Positions 36,553 to 46,968 of a stretch of 64,000 bases of DNA are shown piece after piece. The DNA is from Alistipes sp. (GTDB lineage: Bacteria > Bacteroidota > Bacteroidia > Bacteroidales > Rikenellaceae): the NCBI GenBank assembly GCA_021201825.1, contig JAJQED010000017.1, forward strand, positions 166,947 through 230,946. Reading direction: 5' to 3'. The notes under the pieces were generated by a model. The model saw only the letters and a list, made by a program, of their open reading frames with translations. It searched no databases and was not told where the DNA came from. Made by a program: the position numbers and the translations under genes. Each line of letters begins with the position of its first letter. The first letter of the stretch is position 1.

Positions 36553-39096
36553 ATGCATTCACTTAACCCCATGGCATATAAGAAAATATACCTATTCTTA
36601 TTCCTCTTTTGCCCGTTGGTCTGTATGGCCCAGGGATTGAGGTTCGTCCATGCGGATAATTACCAGACCGCCGGTAAGAGGACCGTTTACGAGGTATATT
36701 CCGGCAATCGACCGACTTTTACCGAAAGTTTCAATATATCTTTCGACCTCGAGATTTATGACGTACAGACCATCGGTAACATCCTGCGGGTAAAGGATAA
36801 GGACGGCGGGGACATTTACGCGCTGGCATTTTCTTACGACGACGAGGTGCAATGCTACCTCAAGTTCAACCGGGAGGGTAAGGAGAGCCTTATAACGGAT
36901 ACCCTGCATACATCCCGGCTGGGCCCTGGCCGGTGGATCGGTGTCAGCATAGGCTTCTGCCCGGTAATGAGGTCCGTTCGTATCGATATCGACGGTAACG
37001 AATATACCGGTAGCGGATTGAACCTGCCCGAGGTTATAACACCGGTTATCATATTCGGTACTTACCCTAAAGAGGAATTCGCAGCCTTTTCAATCCGGAA
37101 CCTGGTAATTTCATCCGGCGAGTACCATAGGGAATTTCCCCTCAACGAAAGTTCCGGCAGCAGGGTCCATGATTCGCACGGCAAGGCCATAGGCCGGGTC
37201 AAAGACGGGGAGTGGCTAATCAATAAGTCCTACCGCTGGGAAAAAACTTTCAGCTACATTTCTCCGACCGTAGCCGCCATAGCTTATGACCGGCCGGCGG
37301 ATGAGTTCATATTGTTGAATGCCGATTCGGTTATCCGTTTACGTAACAATACCGGTGAATATTATTCGGCCGGTTATTTAACCGGAAAGCCGTCAGAAAT
37401 GCGGTTGGGGACCAATTTTATCGACCCGGAGAACCGCCATATATACACCTATGAGGTCAATAACCTACCCGGCGGAGAAGTGACCGTTTCCCTTTACGAT
37501 ATAGATTCACGGAAATGGACGCCTCTATCGACCGATTACCTGATCACACAGCGGCACCTACACTCATCATATCTGGATCGAAAGGGCGGCCGGTACGTTA
37601 TTTTCGGGGGATTCGGCAACCGGCAGTACAGCAGTGAGTTCGTCGGCCTGTCGCTTTCCGACTTCATGTGGAGGCGCATCCCGATGAAAGGGGATCCCAT
37701 AATGCCCCGTTTCTCAACCTCGCTCGGGGTCGCAGACGAGGATACGGTATACATTTTCGGCGGAACAGGGAACTCTTCGGGAGACCAGACGGTCGGCCTT
37801 GTCTATTACACGGACCTTTATAAGGTCGACCTGCGGAGCAATACCGTCGAACAGTTATGGAGCATAGATACGGGCAAGGAACTGGTCCCGTTACGTGACA
37901 TTATCGTTTCCGAGGACGGCGAAAGTTTCATGGCGATGCTCTATCCACTTCTCGAGCCAGAAACCGAAATGCAACTTTACCGGTTCAGCATTGCCGACGG
38001 GTCTTACGAACCGCTGGCAGACCGGGTACCGATCGTTTCCCAATCCATTCTCACAAACGCAAACCTATATTACAACCCAGAAAGGAACCGGTATTACTGC
38101 GTTGTCCAGGAATTCCTGGATGAAACGGTTTCAGAAATAACCGTCTATTCGCTGCACCATCCCGCCGTAAACCAGGCGGCACTTCGGGCCTACCATAAAG
38201 GCTGGGGATTTTATGTATGTATAGCAGTACTCGCTATTTCCTTTTGCGTGTGCGGCTTATTCTTCTTTAATTATCGTAAAAAAAGGACCGCGGAAAACAA
38301 GATCGGGACGGCCGGGTTACCCGAATGGGAGGAACAGACCACGGCGAACGCCGTATACCTGTTTGGGGATTTCAAGGTATATAACCGCAGCGGGCAGGAT
38401 ATCACACACCTGTTCAGCAAGAAGATCAGGCAGATGTTCGTGCTGATCCTGCTCTCCACGATCGAGGAGGGCGGCATATCTTCGCGGAGGATCAACGAAT
38501 GTATCTGGCCTGACAAAGACCCGGCAAGTGTCAAGAACATCAAGGGGGTAGCGATGAGCAACCTGCGCAAGGCCCTGGAAGATATGGAGGGGGTATCGGT
38601 CACTTACGGCGACGGGCTGTTCCGAATCCAAACGGGCCCGACGTTCTACTGCGACTACCTCCAGTTCAACGACAGCGTAAAGGAATACATACAACGGCGC
38701 AAGGAATCCCTTACATTGACCCGGCTCGAAAGTTTCGTGCGGATACTTTTGCGGGGACGCTTCCTGATGTCGTTCGACCTGGCCTGTTTCGACCGGTACA
38801 AGGATTCGTTCGAAGAAAAGGTGATGAAAATAACACCGGTCGAGATGAACCGGCTGTATAAGGAGGGTAGGTATGACGAAGTTTTACGGCTGGCCACGGC
38901 CGTATTTACCCTCGACCCGCTAAGCGAAGCGGCAATGTGGTATGAGGTAAATTCATTGAAAAAGATAAAAAAGAATGAGCAGGCGAGGGAGAGGTATTAC
39001 TTTTTCAAGATAACTTTTACGAAAAGTATGGGGACCGAATATAAGCGTTCTTTCGAAGACGTCTCTACTTCGGATCCCGGTTCCTTTATCGGATAA
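36553..39096 (+). CDS. Membrane-spanning LamG/Kelch sensor with cytoplasmic winged-helix DNA-binding domain
   Basis: Protein of 847 residues. A signal peptide (from MAYKKIYLFLFLFCPLVC, so the start may be ATG 36571) is followed by a LamG-like domain (about 25-200) and Kelch/galactose-oxidase-type repeats (about 220-540, with YVIFGGFGN and VYIFGGTGN). One transmembrane helix (about 552-574, FYVCIAVLAISFCVCGLFFF) ends in RKKR. The cytoplasmic part has a winged helix (about 603-700; LFSKKIRQMFVLILLSTIEE, INECIWPDKDPASVKNIKG) and a helical repeat region as in SARP/BTAD regulators. It looks like a one-component transmembrane regulator that senses glycan outside and binds DNA inside. Its place just upstream suggests control of the following SusC/SusD operon. 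Confidence 0.75.
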   Translation: MHSLNPMAYKKIYLFLFLFCPLVCMAQGLRFVHADNYQTAGKRTVYEVYSGNRPTFTESFNISFDLEIYDVQTIGNILRVKDKDGGDIYALAFSYDDEVQCYLKFNREGKESLITDTLHTSRLGPGRWIGVSIGFCPVMRSVRIDIDGNEYTGSGLNLPEVITPVIIFGTYPKEEFAAFSIRNLVISSGEYHREFPLNESSGSRVHDSHGKAIGRVKDGEWLINKSYRWEKTFSYISPTVAAIAYDRPADEFILLNADSVIRLRNNTGEYYSAGYLTGKPSEMRLGTNFIDPENRHIYTYEVNNLPGGEVTVSLYDIDSRKWTPLSTDYLITQRHLHSSYLDRKGGRYVIFGGFGNRQYSSEFVGLSLSDFMWRRIPMKGDPIMPRFSTSLGVADEDTVYIFGGTGNSSGDQTVGLVYYTDLYKVDLRSNTVEQLWSIDTGKELVPLRDIIVSEDGESFMAMLYPLLEPETEMQLYRFSIADGSYEPLADRVPIVSQSILTNANLYYNPERNRYYCVVQEFLDETVSEITVYSLHHPAVNQAALRAYHKGWGFYVCIAVLAISFCVCGLFFFNYRKKRTAENKIGTAGLPEWEEQTTANAVYLFGDFKVYNRSGQDITHLFSKKIRQMFVLILLSTIEEGGISSRRINECIWPDKDPASVKNIKGVAMSNLRKALEDMEGVSVTYGDGLFRIQTGPTFYCDYLQFNDSVKEYIQRRKESLTLTRLESFVRILLRGRFLMSFDLACFDRYKDSFEEKVMKITPVEMNRLYKEGRYDEVLRLATAVFTLDPLSEAAMWYEVNSLKKIKKNEQARERYYFFKITFTKSMGTEYKRSFEDVSTSDPGSFIG

Positions 39097-39139
39097 TCAC
39101 GCATTTCTGATCACCGGAGTTCTCCGGTTAGCGATTTTC

Positions 39140-39159
39140 CCGGCTTTTTTAACCGGGAA
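39140..39159 (+). terminator. Possible terminator after the sensor-regulator
   Basis: CCCGG...CCGGG hairpin with a T-rich loop, preceded by an ACCGGAG/CTCCGGT palindrome at 39113-39128. No following T tract, so termination is uncertain. Confidence 0.3.
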
Positions 39160-39267
39160 TTAACCCGTTACTAATCCGCGGTATAAACCCCGGGGACCTA
39201 TTTTGCAAACGGATGACGGCCCGGCCGGCACCCAAACCTAACCTAAAAATTAATCTAACCTACCGAC

Positions 39268-40335
39268 ATGAGAAGAAAACTTCTACGGCGATCTTTCCTA
39301 TTGATCGTTATTTTCTTTCCGGTCATAGCCTGTTCCACCAATAAGAGTAACGGTGCAGGTGAGCTGGACCTGGAAGAGATGATATCAAAGATGGCGGAAA
39401 TACGTGCAATACTCGACACCGCCACCGTCGGCAACACCGACGGCACCTATCCCCAAGCGGCTTACGACGAGCTGGAGGCGGCTTACGACGAGCTGGTGCT
39501 GGGTGTATCCAAAGCTAAGGCGGGAATGCTCTACCTCCAATACGAAGTCGATACCTATGTCCTAAATGCCGAAAAGGCGATCGAGGCATTCCTTATTTCC
39601 CTGCAGGAGATACTCGACCCGGGTACCCCGGCCGAGCTTTGCGTGTTCGGCACGGACAGTAAGGGTTATATCGACTTCGGCGAGTCGCCCGAATTCGGCG
39701 CCGGACAGCAATGGACCGTCGAGAGCTGGATAAAATACGATGCCGGGTTCCTGGAAGCGGCCATGGGAGATTTTATAAGTACTTTCAATGCGACCGCCGA
39801 TAACTTCCACGAGGGGTGGACCATCAACTTCATGGGTACGGGCCTGCGGACCACTATCGGAATGGGTCCCGCCCCGGGCCGCGTCTTCGAATGGTCTGGC
39901 AACTACCCCACAAATTTCGGCGAATGGAACCATATAGCCGCCGTTTGGGATGCGAGTGCGGGGTCCACCGGACAGCTGCGGATGTACCTGAACGGCAACC
40001 TGTTCTGGGAGCGTGACAACGACATAATTTCCGGCGGTGTAGTGCAGGAATATGTACCCCCCACCCTCGACTTCAGGATGTACGCTTTCCAGCGTCCGAC
40101 CAACAAAGAGGCCTGTATGACCGGCTATATAAAGAAGTTCCGCAAATGGAACGCCGTCAAGAGCCAGTCCGAAATCCAGGCCCTTATGAACGGTGATGTG
40201 GACGGAACGGAATCGGGCCTTGTCTGTGCCTGGGATTTCACCGAAATGCCAGACGACGAGAGTGCCATTCCCGATAAGACAGGCAAACACAGCGCCTCTA
40301 TAGAGGGGAGCCACAAATGGTTCGAGATCAAATAA
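39268..40335 (+). CDS. LamG-domain surface lipoprotein
   Basis: Lipoprotein of 355 residues. Signal with lipobox FPVIAC at about residues 17-22. Residues 30-110 are helical with a near-repeat AAYDELEAAYDELVLG and resemble the DUF4972 helical region of Bacteroidota PUL proteins. Residues 125-350 form a LamG/concanavalin-like sandwich (FGAGQQWTVESWIKYDAG, GEWNHIAAVWDASAGSTGQL, AWDFTEMPDDESAIPD). Likely a cell-surface glycan-binding protein. It precedes susC by 22 bases, so it opens the operon; this position ahead of susC is uncommon. Upstream there is only a shortened TATTTTG element at 39199-39205. Confidence 0.75.
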   Translation: MRRKLLRRSFLLIVIFFPVIACSTNKSNGAGELDLEEMISKMAEIRAILDTATVGNTDGTYPQAAYDELEAAYDELVLGVSKAKAGMLYLQYEVDTYVLNAEKAIEAFLISLQEILDPGTPAELCVFGTDSKGYIDFGESPEFGAGQQWTVESWIKYDAGFLEAAMGDFISTFNATADNFHEGWTINFMGTGLRTTIGMGPAPGRVFEWSGNYPTNFGEWNHIAAVWDASAGSTGQLRMYLNGNLFWERDNDIISGGVVQEYVPPTLDFRMYAFQRPTNKEACMTGYIKKFRKWNAVKSQSEIQALMNGDVDGTESGLVCAWDFTEMPDDESAIPDKTGKHSASIEGSHKWFEIK

Positions 40336-40357
40336 TCACTCCTAAAAATCGAATGAA

Positions 40358-43348
40358 ATGAAACCATATAACAGATGTTCATTCCGTCTGATGCTGGCCA
40401 TGCTATCCCTGTTGATTCCGTCAATGGCCCTCGCGCAGCCCGGACAGGGGGTCAAGGTGACCGGTAAAGTGACCGACAGTAATAATAACCCGCTCATCGG
40501 GGCATCGGTGGTGGAAGAGAATACTACCAACGGGACGGTGGCCGGCCTGGACGGGTCGTTCGAGATCACCCTCGGTCCCGACGCCAGGCTACAGGTATCT
40601 TACCTGGGTTACATCACCAAGACCGTCGAGACGGGCGGCCGTACCAACATAACGGTAACCCTGGACGAAAATGCCGCAGACATCGAGGGTGTAGTGGTTA
40701 TAGGATACGGTACGGTTGCCAAAAAAGACCTGACGGGGTCGATCCAGAGCCTATCGGGGAGCGACCTGGTAAAATCCATGAACACCAATATAAGCGAATC
40801 CCTCAACGGGCGCGTAGGAGGAGTGGAGGTCGTCAAGACCTCCAACCGTCCCGGTGCGGACATGAATATCCGCATCCGGGGTGAGAAGTCGTTCAACTTC
40901 TCCAACGAACCCCTCTACGTTATCGACGGCGTCCCATCGTCATCCGGCATGCGGCACCTCAACGCTTCTGACATCGAATCCATTGATGTGATGAAAGACG
41001 CTTCGTCCGGGGCCATTTACGGTTCCCGCGGGGCAAACGGTGTTGTGATCATCACCACCAAAGGAGCTTCGCGCAAGGAGGGTCTGACCATCGAATACAA
41101 CGGTTATGTCGGAATCAAGACCCCGACCCGCATTCCCGATATGATCGGCAGCAAAGGCAACGGGATGGACTATTTCGATTACAGGGTCCAGCTCTGGACC
41201 ACCAAGTACGGGAGCGCTTCCCTTGGACGTTCCGACTTCCTGACCAACGACGAGAAACGCCGGGTCCGGGACGGAGAGTTTTACGACTGGCTGCGGGAAA
41301 TCTCGTCTAACAGCGTGGTTACAAACCACAGCGTGAACGCTTCAGGGGGAAGCGATAAGACCTCCTACAACATGGGGTTGAGTTACACTCAGGACCAGGG
41401 TATGGTCGGCAATGAGAACTTCGAACGATACACGGTCAATGCCGGTATCGAACACCGGGCCAACAAATTCACGATGGGACTGAATACTTATCTATCGGTG
41501 AACGAGACGGACCTCGGCTCTGACGAAGCTCTTCTGAACGCCTATTTCCTGCCGCCGATCGTCAGCCCGTACGATAGCAACGGCGACTACCTGTTCTTCT
41601 GCCAGCCGACATCGAGTAAGATCAACCCGTTCATCCAGATACAGAACCATATCCGCCAGCGGGAGGAATTCTTTGCCAATGCCAACGCATTTATCGAATA
41701 CAAACCCATCAGGGACCTTTCGATAAAGACCCAGGTCGCATACCAGCATACTACGGATGTACTGGGCGAATGGGTCGGCACCTTTACCCAGGCACAGGAG
41801 GGAACCAAAGCCCCCAAAGCCAGCCGCGCCGAAGGCCGCAACAGCAATCTTGTCTGGGACAATATCGCCACCTATGACAAGACTTTCGCCGGCAAGCACA
41901 AGCTGAACGTGATCGGCCTTTACAGTATGCAGAGGGAAGTTCACAAGGGCTCTTCCATAGCGGGAGAAGGCTTGCCGTACGACTCCAAATGGCACGCCAT
42001 CCAGACAGCCGACGAGATAACCAGCGCCACGAGCTATTACTGGGAGGCCCAGATGATATCCGGGATGCTCCGTACGAACTACACCTATGACGACCGATAC
42101 CTGTTTACCCTGACCGGACGATACGACGGTACCTCACGGCTTTCGAAAAGCAATCGATGGGGATTTATGCCCTCCGCAGCGATCGGCTGGCAGATAGCCA
42201 ACGAGAGGTTTATGGACAATGTAAAATTCGTGGACCAGCTTAAACTCAGGGTAAGCTGGGGTCGTGCGGGTAACAGCAGCGTCGGCCATGACGAAACATG
42301 GACCAAACTTTCCCAATCCTATTACGTCTTTGACGGCAAAGGAGAGAACGGTTTCGGGATCAGCGACCTGAAAGGCAACCCCAACTTGAAATGGGAAATG
42401 ACCTCCGAATGGAACGCCGGGTTGGACTTTACCCTGCTTAACGGCCGCATTTCCGGGACGCTGGACTTGTATAACAGGAAGACCAAAGACCTGATATTCC
42501 GCCGTTCGGTAGCCGACCTGAACGGTTACAACCAGATCGCGCAAAATATCGGCAAGGTACAGAACAAGGGTGTCGAAGTGGGTATCAACACCGTGAACAT
42601 ATCGACCAACGATTTCTCCTGGAGAACCGGTATAACTTTCTCCCTGAACCGTAATAAGATCCTCAGCCTCTATGACGGGGTGCAGGAAGACCTTGCCAAC
42701 CGCTGGTTCGTGGGCCATCCGATGAGCGTATATTACGACCTGAAACAACTCGGCATCTGGCAGGAGTGGGAAGAGGAGGAAGCGGACCGATACAGTGCCA
42801 AGCCGGGACACATAAAAATATGGGACAAGGACGAGAGCGGAACCATCGACGACCGCGACATGCATATCCTGGGCGCCCGCTATCCGAGCTGGACCGGGGG
42901 TATGAACAACACTTTCGCCTACCGTAACTTCGACCTCTCGGTATATATCTATGCCCGTATCGGCGGGATATACGGCGACGACTTCATGTACATGTTCACC
43001 GCCTGGGACAACGAGCACTGGAACAAGCTCAACGTTCCCTACTGGACTGCCGAAAACCGGAATAACCGTTATCCGGCCGTCGGCTCCCAGTCTTACCACA
43101 CCCAGGTGCTCGGACAGATAAAAGGTTCGTTCGTAAAAGTACAGAACATCACGTTCGGGTATACCGTACCCACACGGGTGACGGACAAGATCGGACTGCA
43201 ATACGCACGCGCCTACCTATCGGTGCAGAACCCTTTCACTTTCACCAACTACAAAGGCCCGGACCCGGAGATCATAGGGGAAGACGTTTATAAACAGCTG
43301 TCGCTTTACCCGATGATATTCTCCGTGGGACTCAATTTCAAATTCTAA
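40358..43348 (+). CDS. SusC-type TonB-dependent outer-membrane transporter
   Basis: Outer-membrane importer of 996 residues. Signal peptide MKPYNRCSFRLMLAMLSLL...ALAQ, then a carboxypeptidase-regulatory-like domain (about 28-115, VTGKVTDSNNNPLIGASVV), the plug (about 113-230 with VVVIGYGTVAKKDLTGSI and LYVIDGVPS) and the barrel, ending FSVGLNFKF with terminal aromatic. It imports oligosaccharides with the SusD partner encoded 11 bases downstream. Substrate cannot be told from SusC alone; neighbouring GH92 suggests mannose-containing glycans. Confidence 0.95.
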   Translation: MKPYNRCSFRLMLAMLSLLIPSMALAQPGQGVKVTGKVTDSNNNPLIGASVVEENTTNGTVAGLDGSFEITLGPDARLQVSYLGYITKTVETGGRTNITVTLDENAADIEGVVVIGYGTVAKKDLTGSIQSLSGSDLVKSMNTNISESLNGRVGGVEVVKTSNRPGADMNIRIRGEKSFNFSNEPLYVIDGVPSSSGMRHLNASDIESIDVMKDASSGAIYGSRGANGVVIITTKGASRKEGLTIEYNGYVGIKTPTRIPDMIGSKGNGMDYFDYRVQLWTTKYGSASLGRSDFLTNDEKRRVRDGEFYDWLREISSNSVVTNHSVNASGGSDKTSYNMGLSYTQDQGMVGNENFERYTVNAGIEHRANKFTMGLNTYLSVNETDLGSDEALLNAYFLPPIVSPYDSNGDYLFFCQPTSSKINPFIQIQNHIRQREEFFANANAFIEYKPIRDLSIKTQVAYQHTTDVLGEWVGTFTQAQEGTKAPKASRAEGRNSNLVWDNIATYDKTFAGKHKLNVIGLYSMQREVHKGSSIAGEGLPYDSKWHAIQTADEITSATSYYWEAQMISGMLRTNYTYDDRYLFTLTGRYDGTSRLSKSNRWGFMPSAAIGWQIANERFMDNVKFVDQLKLRVSWGRAGNSSVGHDETWTKLSQSYYVFDGKGENGFGISDLKGNPNLKWEMTSEWNAGLDFTLLNGRISGTLDLYNRKTKDLIFRRSVADLNGYNQIAQNIGKVQNKGVEVGINTVNISTNDFSWRTGITFSLNRNKILSLYDGVQEDLANRWFVGHPMSVYYDLKQLGIWQEWEEEEADRYSAKPGHIKIWDKDESGTIDDRDMHILGARYPSWTGGMNNTFAYRNFDLSVYIYARIGGIYGDDFMYMFTAWDNEHWNKLNVPYWTAENRNNRYPAVGSQSYHTQVLGQIKGSFVKVQNITFGYTVPTRVTDKIGLQYARAYLSVQNPFTFTNYKGPDPEIIGEDVYKQLSLYPMIFSVGLNFKF

Positions 43349-43359
43349 CCTGACGAAAA

Positions 43360-45000
43360 ATGAAAAAGGGAATTTTAAATATAGGTTTACTTCTGTTGCC
43401 GGCCGTGTTTTACGTGACCACTTCGTGCAACGGCTTCCTGGACCTGGATAACCCATCGGCAATCACTACCGAGTATTACGACACCCGCGACGGCCAGATA
43501 CGTCTTCTGACCGATATGTACTCGAGGCTAAGGACCCATTATAACACGGGTGAACTGCAGTACTACGGCACCGATATGTACATGGCGGTATCGGAGAGCC
43601 AGAACGAACGGATGTTCAACGGCTACGACCGCACGTTCAACTCCACTGCGGGAGTGGTAGGCGGCTACTGGAAGAACCTTTACAAGATGGTCCAGGAAGC
43701 CAATATCCTGTTGAACAGGATATCCCCCGAGGTCACGGGAAGCGACTACGAATCGTTCCTTGCCCAGGGTACGATCCTCCGGGCTTTCGCTTACTTCTAC
43801 CTGGTGGAAACGTTCGGGGACGTACCGCTCTATACCGAGGAGAGTGACGAACTGATAACCGAAACCACTCGCACGGAGGAGGAAGTAATATACCAGTTCA
43901 TTATCGACGAACTTAACGGTGTCCTGGATATTCTTCCTGCAAAAGCATCGGTAACGGGCCGGCTGTCCAACACGGCGCTCATGCAGTTGCTTGGCAAGGT
44001 TTACCTGACCCGTGCCTATAAATATTACGGGAACCGGAGCGATTTCACCGCCGCTGCCGCCCTGTTCGACAGGATCATCGAAGAGAAGAACTATTACCTG
44101 CTGGACAGTTTCGCCGACGTATTCGCCGAAGACAACCAGGCCAACGCCGAAGTTATCTTCGCCATACAGTACGGAACCGACAAGATGTACCTTGGCGGCG
44201 GCAACCCGCAACACACCCTGTTCGCCATCAACATCACGGCCCTCCACCCGGATATGTTCGTCTATAACCAGCAGGATTATTCGGCCGCCCAACGGGGCTA
44301 CTGGATCATCCCCGATATCCACCAATGGTTTACGGACCCCGTGACAGACACGCGTTACGACGCAACGTTCCAAAGGGAATTCTACATAAACGACCCCACC
44401 AACGAAAGATACGGCGAGCTCGGGCTTTACTATCCCCGGTGGAACGACGATTCGGGCGACGACCGGGGCGCGGAACTGTTCTATCCTTACCGCGACGGGA
44501 GCGATTACGGTTGGTACCCTCAATCGACCGCAATGCCCGTACTCTCTTCTGGTTCGGACCACATGCCCATCGTTAAGAAATTCAAGGAGACCAAGATCGA
44601 ATGGAACAGCGCAGGACAAAGGGAAGATATGGTTATGCGGGTCGGCGAGACCTACCTGCTCTCGGCTGAAGCCCATCTGGGTGCCGGCAATACCGGCATG
44701 GCGCTTTCACGGGTCAACGATATCCGCCGCCGGGCGGCTGTCGACGATGCCGGTGCCATAGCCATGGAGCTCACGTCGGTAGACCTGGACACCATCCTGG
44801 ACGAACGGGGACGGGAGATGGTCGGCGAACACGACCGCTGGTTCGACCTGAAACGCACCGACAAACTGATAGACCGCGTATACAAGTATAACATTTGGGT
44901 CGGTTTCTACGACAATCTCAGCTCCGACCATCTGGTACGGCCCATCCCGCAGGACGAGATAAACAAAGTGGACGGCCTGGAACAAAACCCCGGATACTAA
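43360..45000 (+). CDS. SusD-type glycan-binding lipoprotein
   Basis: Surface lipoprotein of 546 residues, signal ending VTTSC. The mature start NGFLDLDNPSAITTEYYDT, the TPR-like FAYFYLVETFGDVPLYTEE segment near residue 150 and the C-terminal RRAAVDD...ILDERGREMVGEHDRWFDLKR segment are classical SusD/RagB marks. It caps the SusC transporter encoded upstream and binds oligosaccharide at the cell surface. Confidence 0.95.
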   Translation: MKKGILNIGLLLLPAVFYVTTSCNGFLDLDNPSAITTEYYDTRDGQIRLLTDMYSRLRTHYNTGELQYYGTDMYMAVSESQNERMFNGYDRTFNSTAGVVGGYWKNLYKMVQEANILLNRISPEVTGSDYESFLAQGTILRAFAYFYLVETFGDVPLYTEESDELITETTRTEEEVIYQFIIDELNGVLDILPAKASVTGRLSNTALMQLLGKVYLTRAYKYYGNRSDFTAAAALFDRIIEEKNYYLLDSFADVFAEDNQANAEVIFAIQYGTDKMYLGGGNPQHTLFAINITALHPDMFVYNQQDYSAAQRGYWIIPDIHQWFTDPVTDTRYDATFQREFYINDPTNERYGELGLYYPRWNDDSGDDRGAELFYPYRDGSDYGWYPQSTAMPVLSSGSDHMPIVKKFKETKIEWNSAGQREDMVMRVGETYLLSAEAHLGAGNTGMALSRVNDIRRRAAVDDAGAIAMELTSVDLDTILDERGREMVGEHDRWFDLKRTDKLIDRVYKYNIWVGFYDNLSSDHLVRPIPQDEINKVDGLEQNPGY

Positions 45001-45020
45001 CAACACTAAAATTTTTTGCC

Positions 45021-46907
45021 ATGAAAAGAACATATATAGCATGGATGGTCCTGGCGGCGGGAGCACTTGCGGCCTGTGAAGTTTACGAGTCGCCGTCGCG
45101 GGGACAGGACGACAGCGGCGATAAGGTGCTTTACCTCGAACAATACGACCCCATCGCCGACAACGGCCAATACTGGCACCCGGAATTCGCCGCCGTACCG
45201 TGGCGGTACGTAACCATCGCCAACGTGGCCAACGTAACGGGGAACAACGACCTGGGCCGTACCGACGTCAACCAGGGCCTGCAGGCCCACCTGATGGCAC
45301 AGTCGGCAGCCGGCATCCTGAACCGGGCGGTAAAGAACGGCACCGGGGAGTACGGGGTATGGCTCCGGGACGAATCGGACCCCAATATGACAGCCTATAA
45401 ACTATCCAAGGAGTATGTCACCTACGAGGCCGGGGCGGAAGACTGGTCGGTTTGCGTGCCGCAGCAGATAGCCACTGCATACGGGGAGCTCAATCCCCAG
45501 ATCAGCGGTTATGTTTTGACCGACGTCGAATCCAATCCCGAGAGCGCTATAGTTGCCTCGGTAGCGGCTCATGTTTACAATGCGGTGATAGTGGACGTCA
45601 GGGACCAGGCGTATTACGAACAAAGTCCGCACCTAACGATGCTCTACGACGCCCGGGACAAGACCACAGCCGACTCATGGAGGGAATTCCGGGACTATTG
45701 TAACAACAAGGCTCTGGTAGTGATGCCGGTGCAGACGGCAAACCTGCGGGAATTTTCCATAACGCACGAACTGTTCGTGATCAACCTCAACAAAACTTTC
45801 GGGACGCCGATCAACGGCCAGAACGTGGACATTTTCGAGGAAGTGCTGGCATGGCTCGAACCCAATTCGCCGGTTTACGGCTGGGAGCAGGGCGTAGGTG
45901 AAGACGAATTCGTGAACCTGGTGAGCCGTTACGGCCACATGATGGTCCCCTACGACTGGGCATATAACACCAGCTTCACCTCGATGAACTACAAACAGCG
46001 GCAAAAGTCGGTCCTTGCCAAGGTTACCAATCCACAGTTCATCGACTGGGAATCGACCAAAAAGAAATTCGTATCGTTCTACCTGTCGGACGGGGACAAC
46101 ATCCAGTGGATGATCAATAATTTCGAGAGCGCGGATTATTACACCCACCCACTGGCCAAACAGACCAAACTCACGTTCGGCATGGGTGCGGCCAACCTTT
46201 CGATGGTGGCACCGGCGCAATTCGAATACCTGCTCTCCCTGCAGAATGCCGAAAACAGCATTATGGAGAACCTCGGGGGAGGCTATTACTACGTGGATAC
46301 TTTTGCCGAGAGAGGCAACCGCGCAACAGCCCTGCGGAAGATCGCCAAGGATATGTCTTCGCACATGCGGCAGCACAGAATTAAGCTGCTCGGGCTGGTA
46401 GCCATGGACCCGACCGGCGACAAGGCCAAAAGGGCGTACCAGGAGTTTATCAGCGCCAACAACCAGCTTGAAGGCATCGTGGTGATCGGCTACGCTCCCT
46501 ATGCCGGGGGCAAGGGTGAGATAATGTGGTTCACCAACTCGGACGGTATAGACATACCGGTCGTATCGGTGAAGTATTCCATATGGAATTACAATACCTA
46601 CAACGCCGAACGGGAGGGTACCCCCACCTATATCGCACACCGGCTCAACGAAGAGGATACCGAAACCGTAACGCCGTTCTCCGCCGTATCGGTACACGCA
46701 TGGAGCAGGTTCGCCGATATCGGCGACTCGCAGGACGAGCTTGCCGAATGTACGGGAGGTAACGAAGTGGGTGCCGGCGCCGCACAACTGTGCATCAACA
46801 AACTGGACGACGACATCGAGATCGTCCCGATGGAGGAGCTTATCTGGAGGGTAAGGATGTATTACCGGCCGGAGCAGACACAGGAGATATTAACACGGGT
46901 ATTCTAA
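45021..46907 (+). CDS. GxGYxYP-family putative glycoside hydrolase, lipoprotein (copy 1)
   Basis: Lipoprotein of 628 residues. The ATG at 45021 gives MKRTYIAWMVLAAGALAAC with lipobox LAAC; upstream frame extension overlaps susD and is not credible. The mature part carries YDPIADNGQYWHPE, PVYGWEQGVGEDEFVNLVS, FYLSDGDNIQWM and the family motif LGGGYYYVDTFAERG near residue 427, in which the usual proline is valine. Family members are assigned as putative glycoside hydrolases by fold and context; activity is not established. It is paralogous to the gene at 49284. The two flank the GH92 gene. Confidence 0.82.
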   Translation: MKRTYIAWMVLAAGALAACEVYESPSRGQDDSGDKVLYLEQYDPIADNGQYWHPEFAAVPWRYVTIANVANVTGNNDLGRTDVNQGLQAHLMAQSAAGILNRAVKNGTGEYGVWLRDESDPNMTAYKLSKEYVTYEAGAEDWSVCVPQQIATAYGELNPQISGYVLTDVESNPESAIVASVAAHVYNAVIVDVRDQAYYEQSPHLTMLYDARDKTTADSWREFRDYCNNKALVVMPVQTANLREFSITHELFVINLNKTFGTPINGQNVDIFEEVLAWLEPNSPVYGWEQGVGEDEFVNLVSRYGHMMVPYDWAYNTSFTSMNYKQRQKSVLAKVTNPQFIDWESTKKKFVSFYLSDGDNIQWMINNFESADYYTHPLAKQTKLTFGMGAANLSMVAPAQFEYLLSLQNAENSIMENLGGGYYYVDTFAERGNRATALRKIAKDMSSHMRQHRIKLLGLVAMDPTGDKAKRAYQEFISANNQLEGIVVIGYAPYAGGKGEIMWFTNSDGIDIPVVSVKYSIWNYNTYNAEREGTPTYIAHRLNEEDTETVTPFSAVSVHAWSRFADIGDSQDELAECTGGNEVGAGAAQLCINKLDDDIEIVPMEELIWRVRMYYRPEQTQEILTRVF

Positions 46908-46968
46908 TGCCGAAACCGATCCTTGCCCCCGCACTGATGGCGGCAAGGATAAACTTTCCAACCGCCTT

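Noticed and set aside
42134..43201. 355-residue minus-strand open frame
   Set aside because: Antisense of susC; the susC frame has full domain support.
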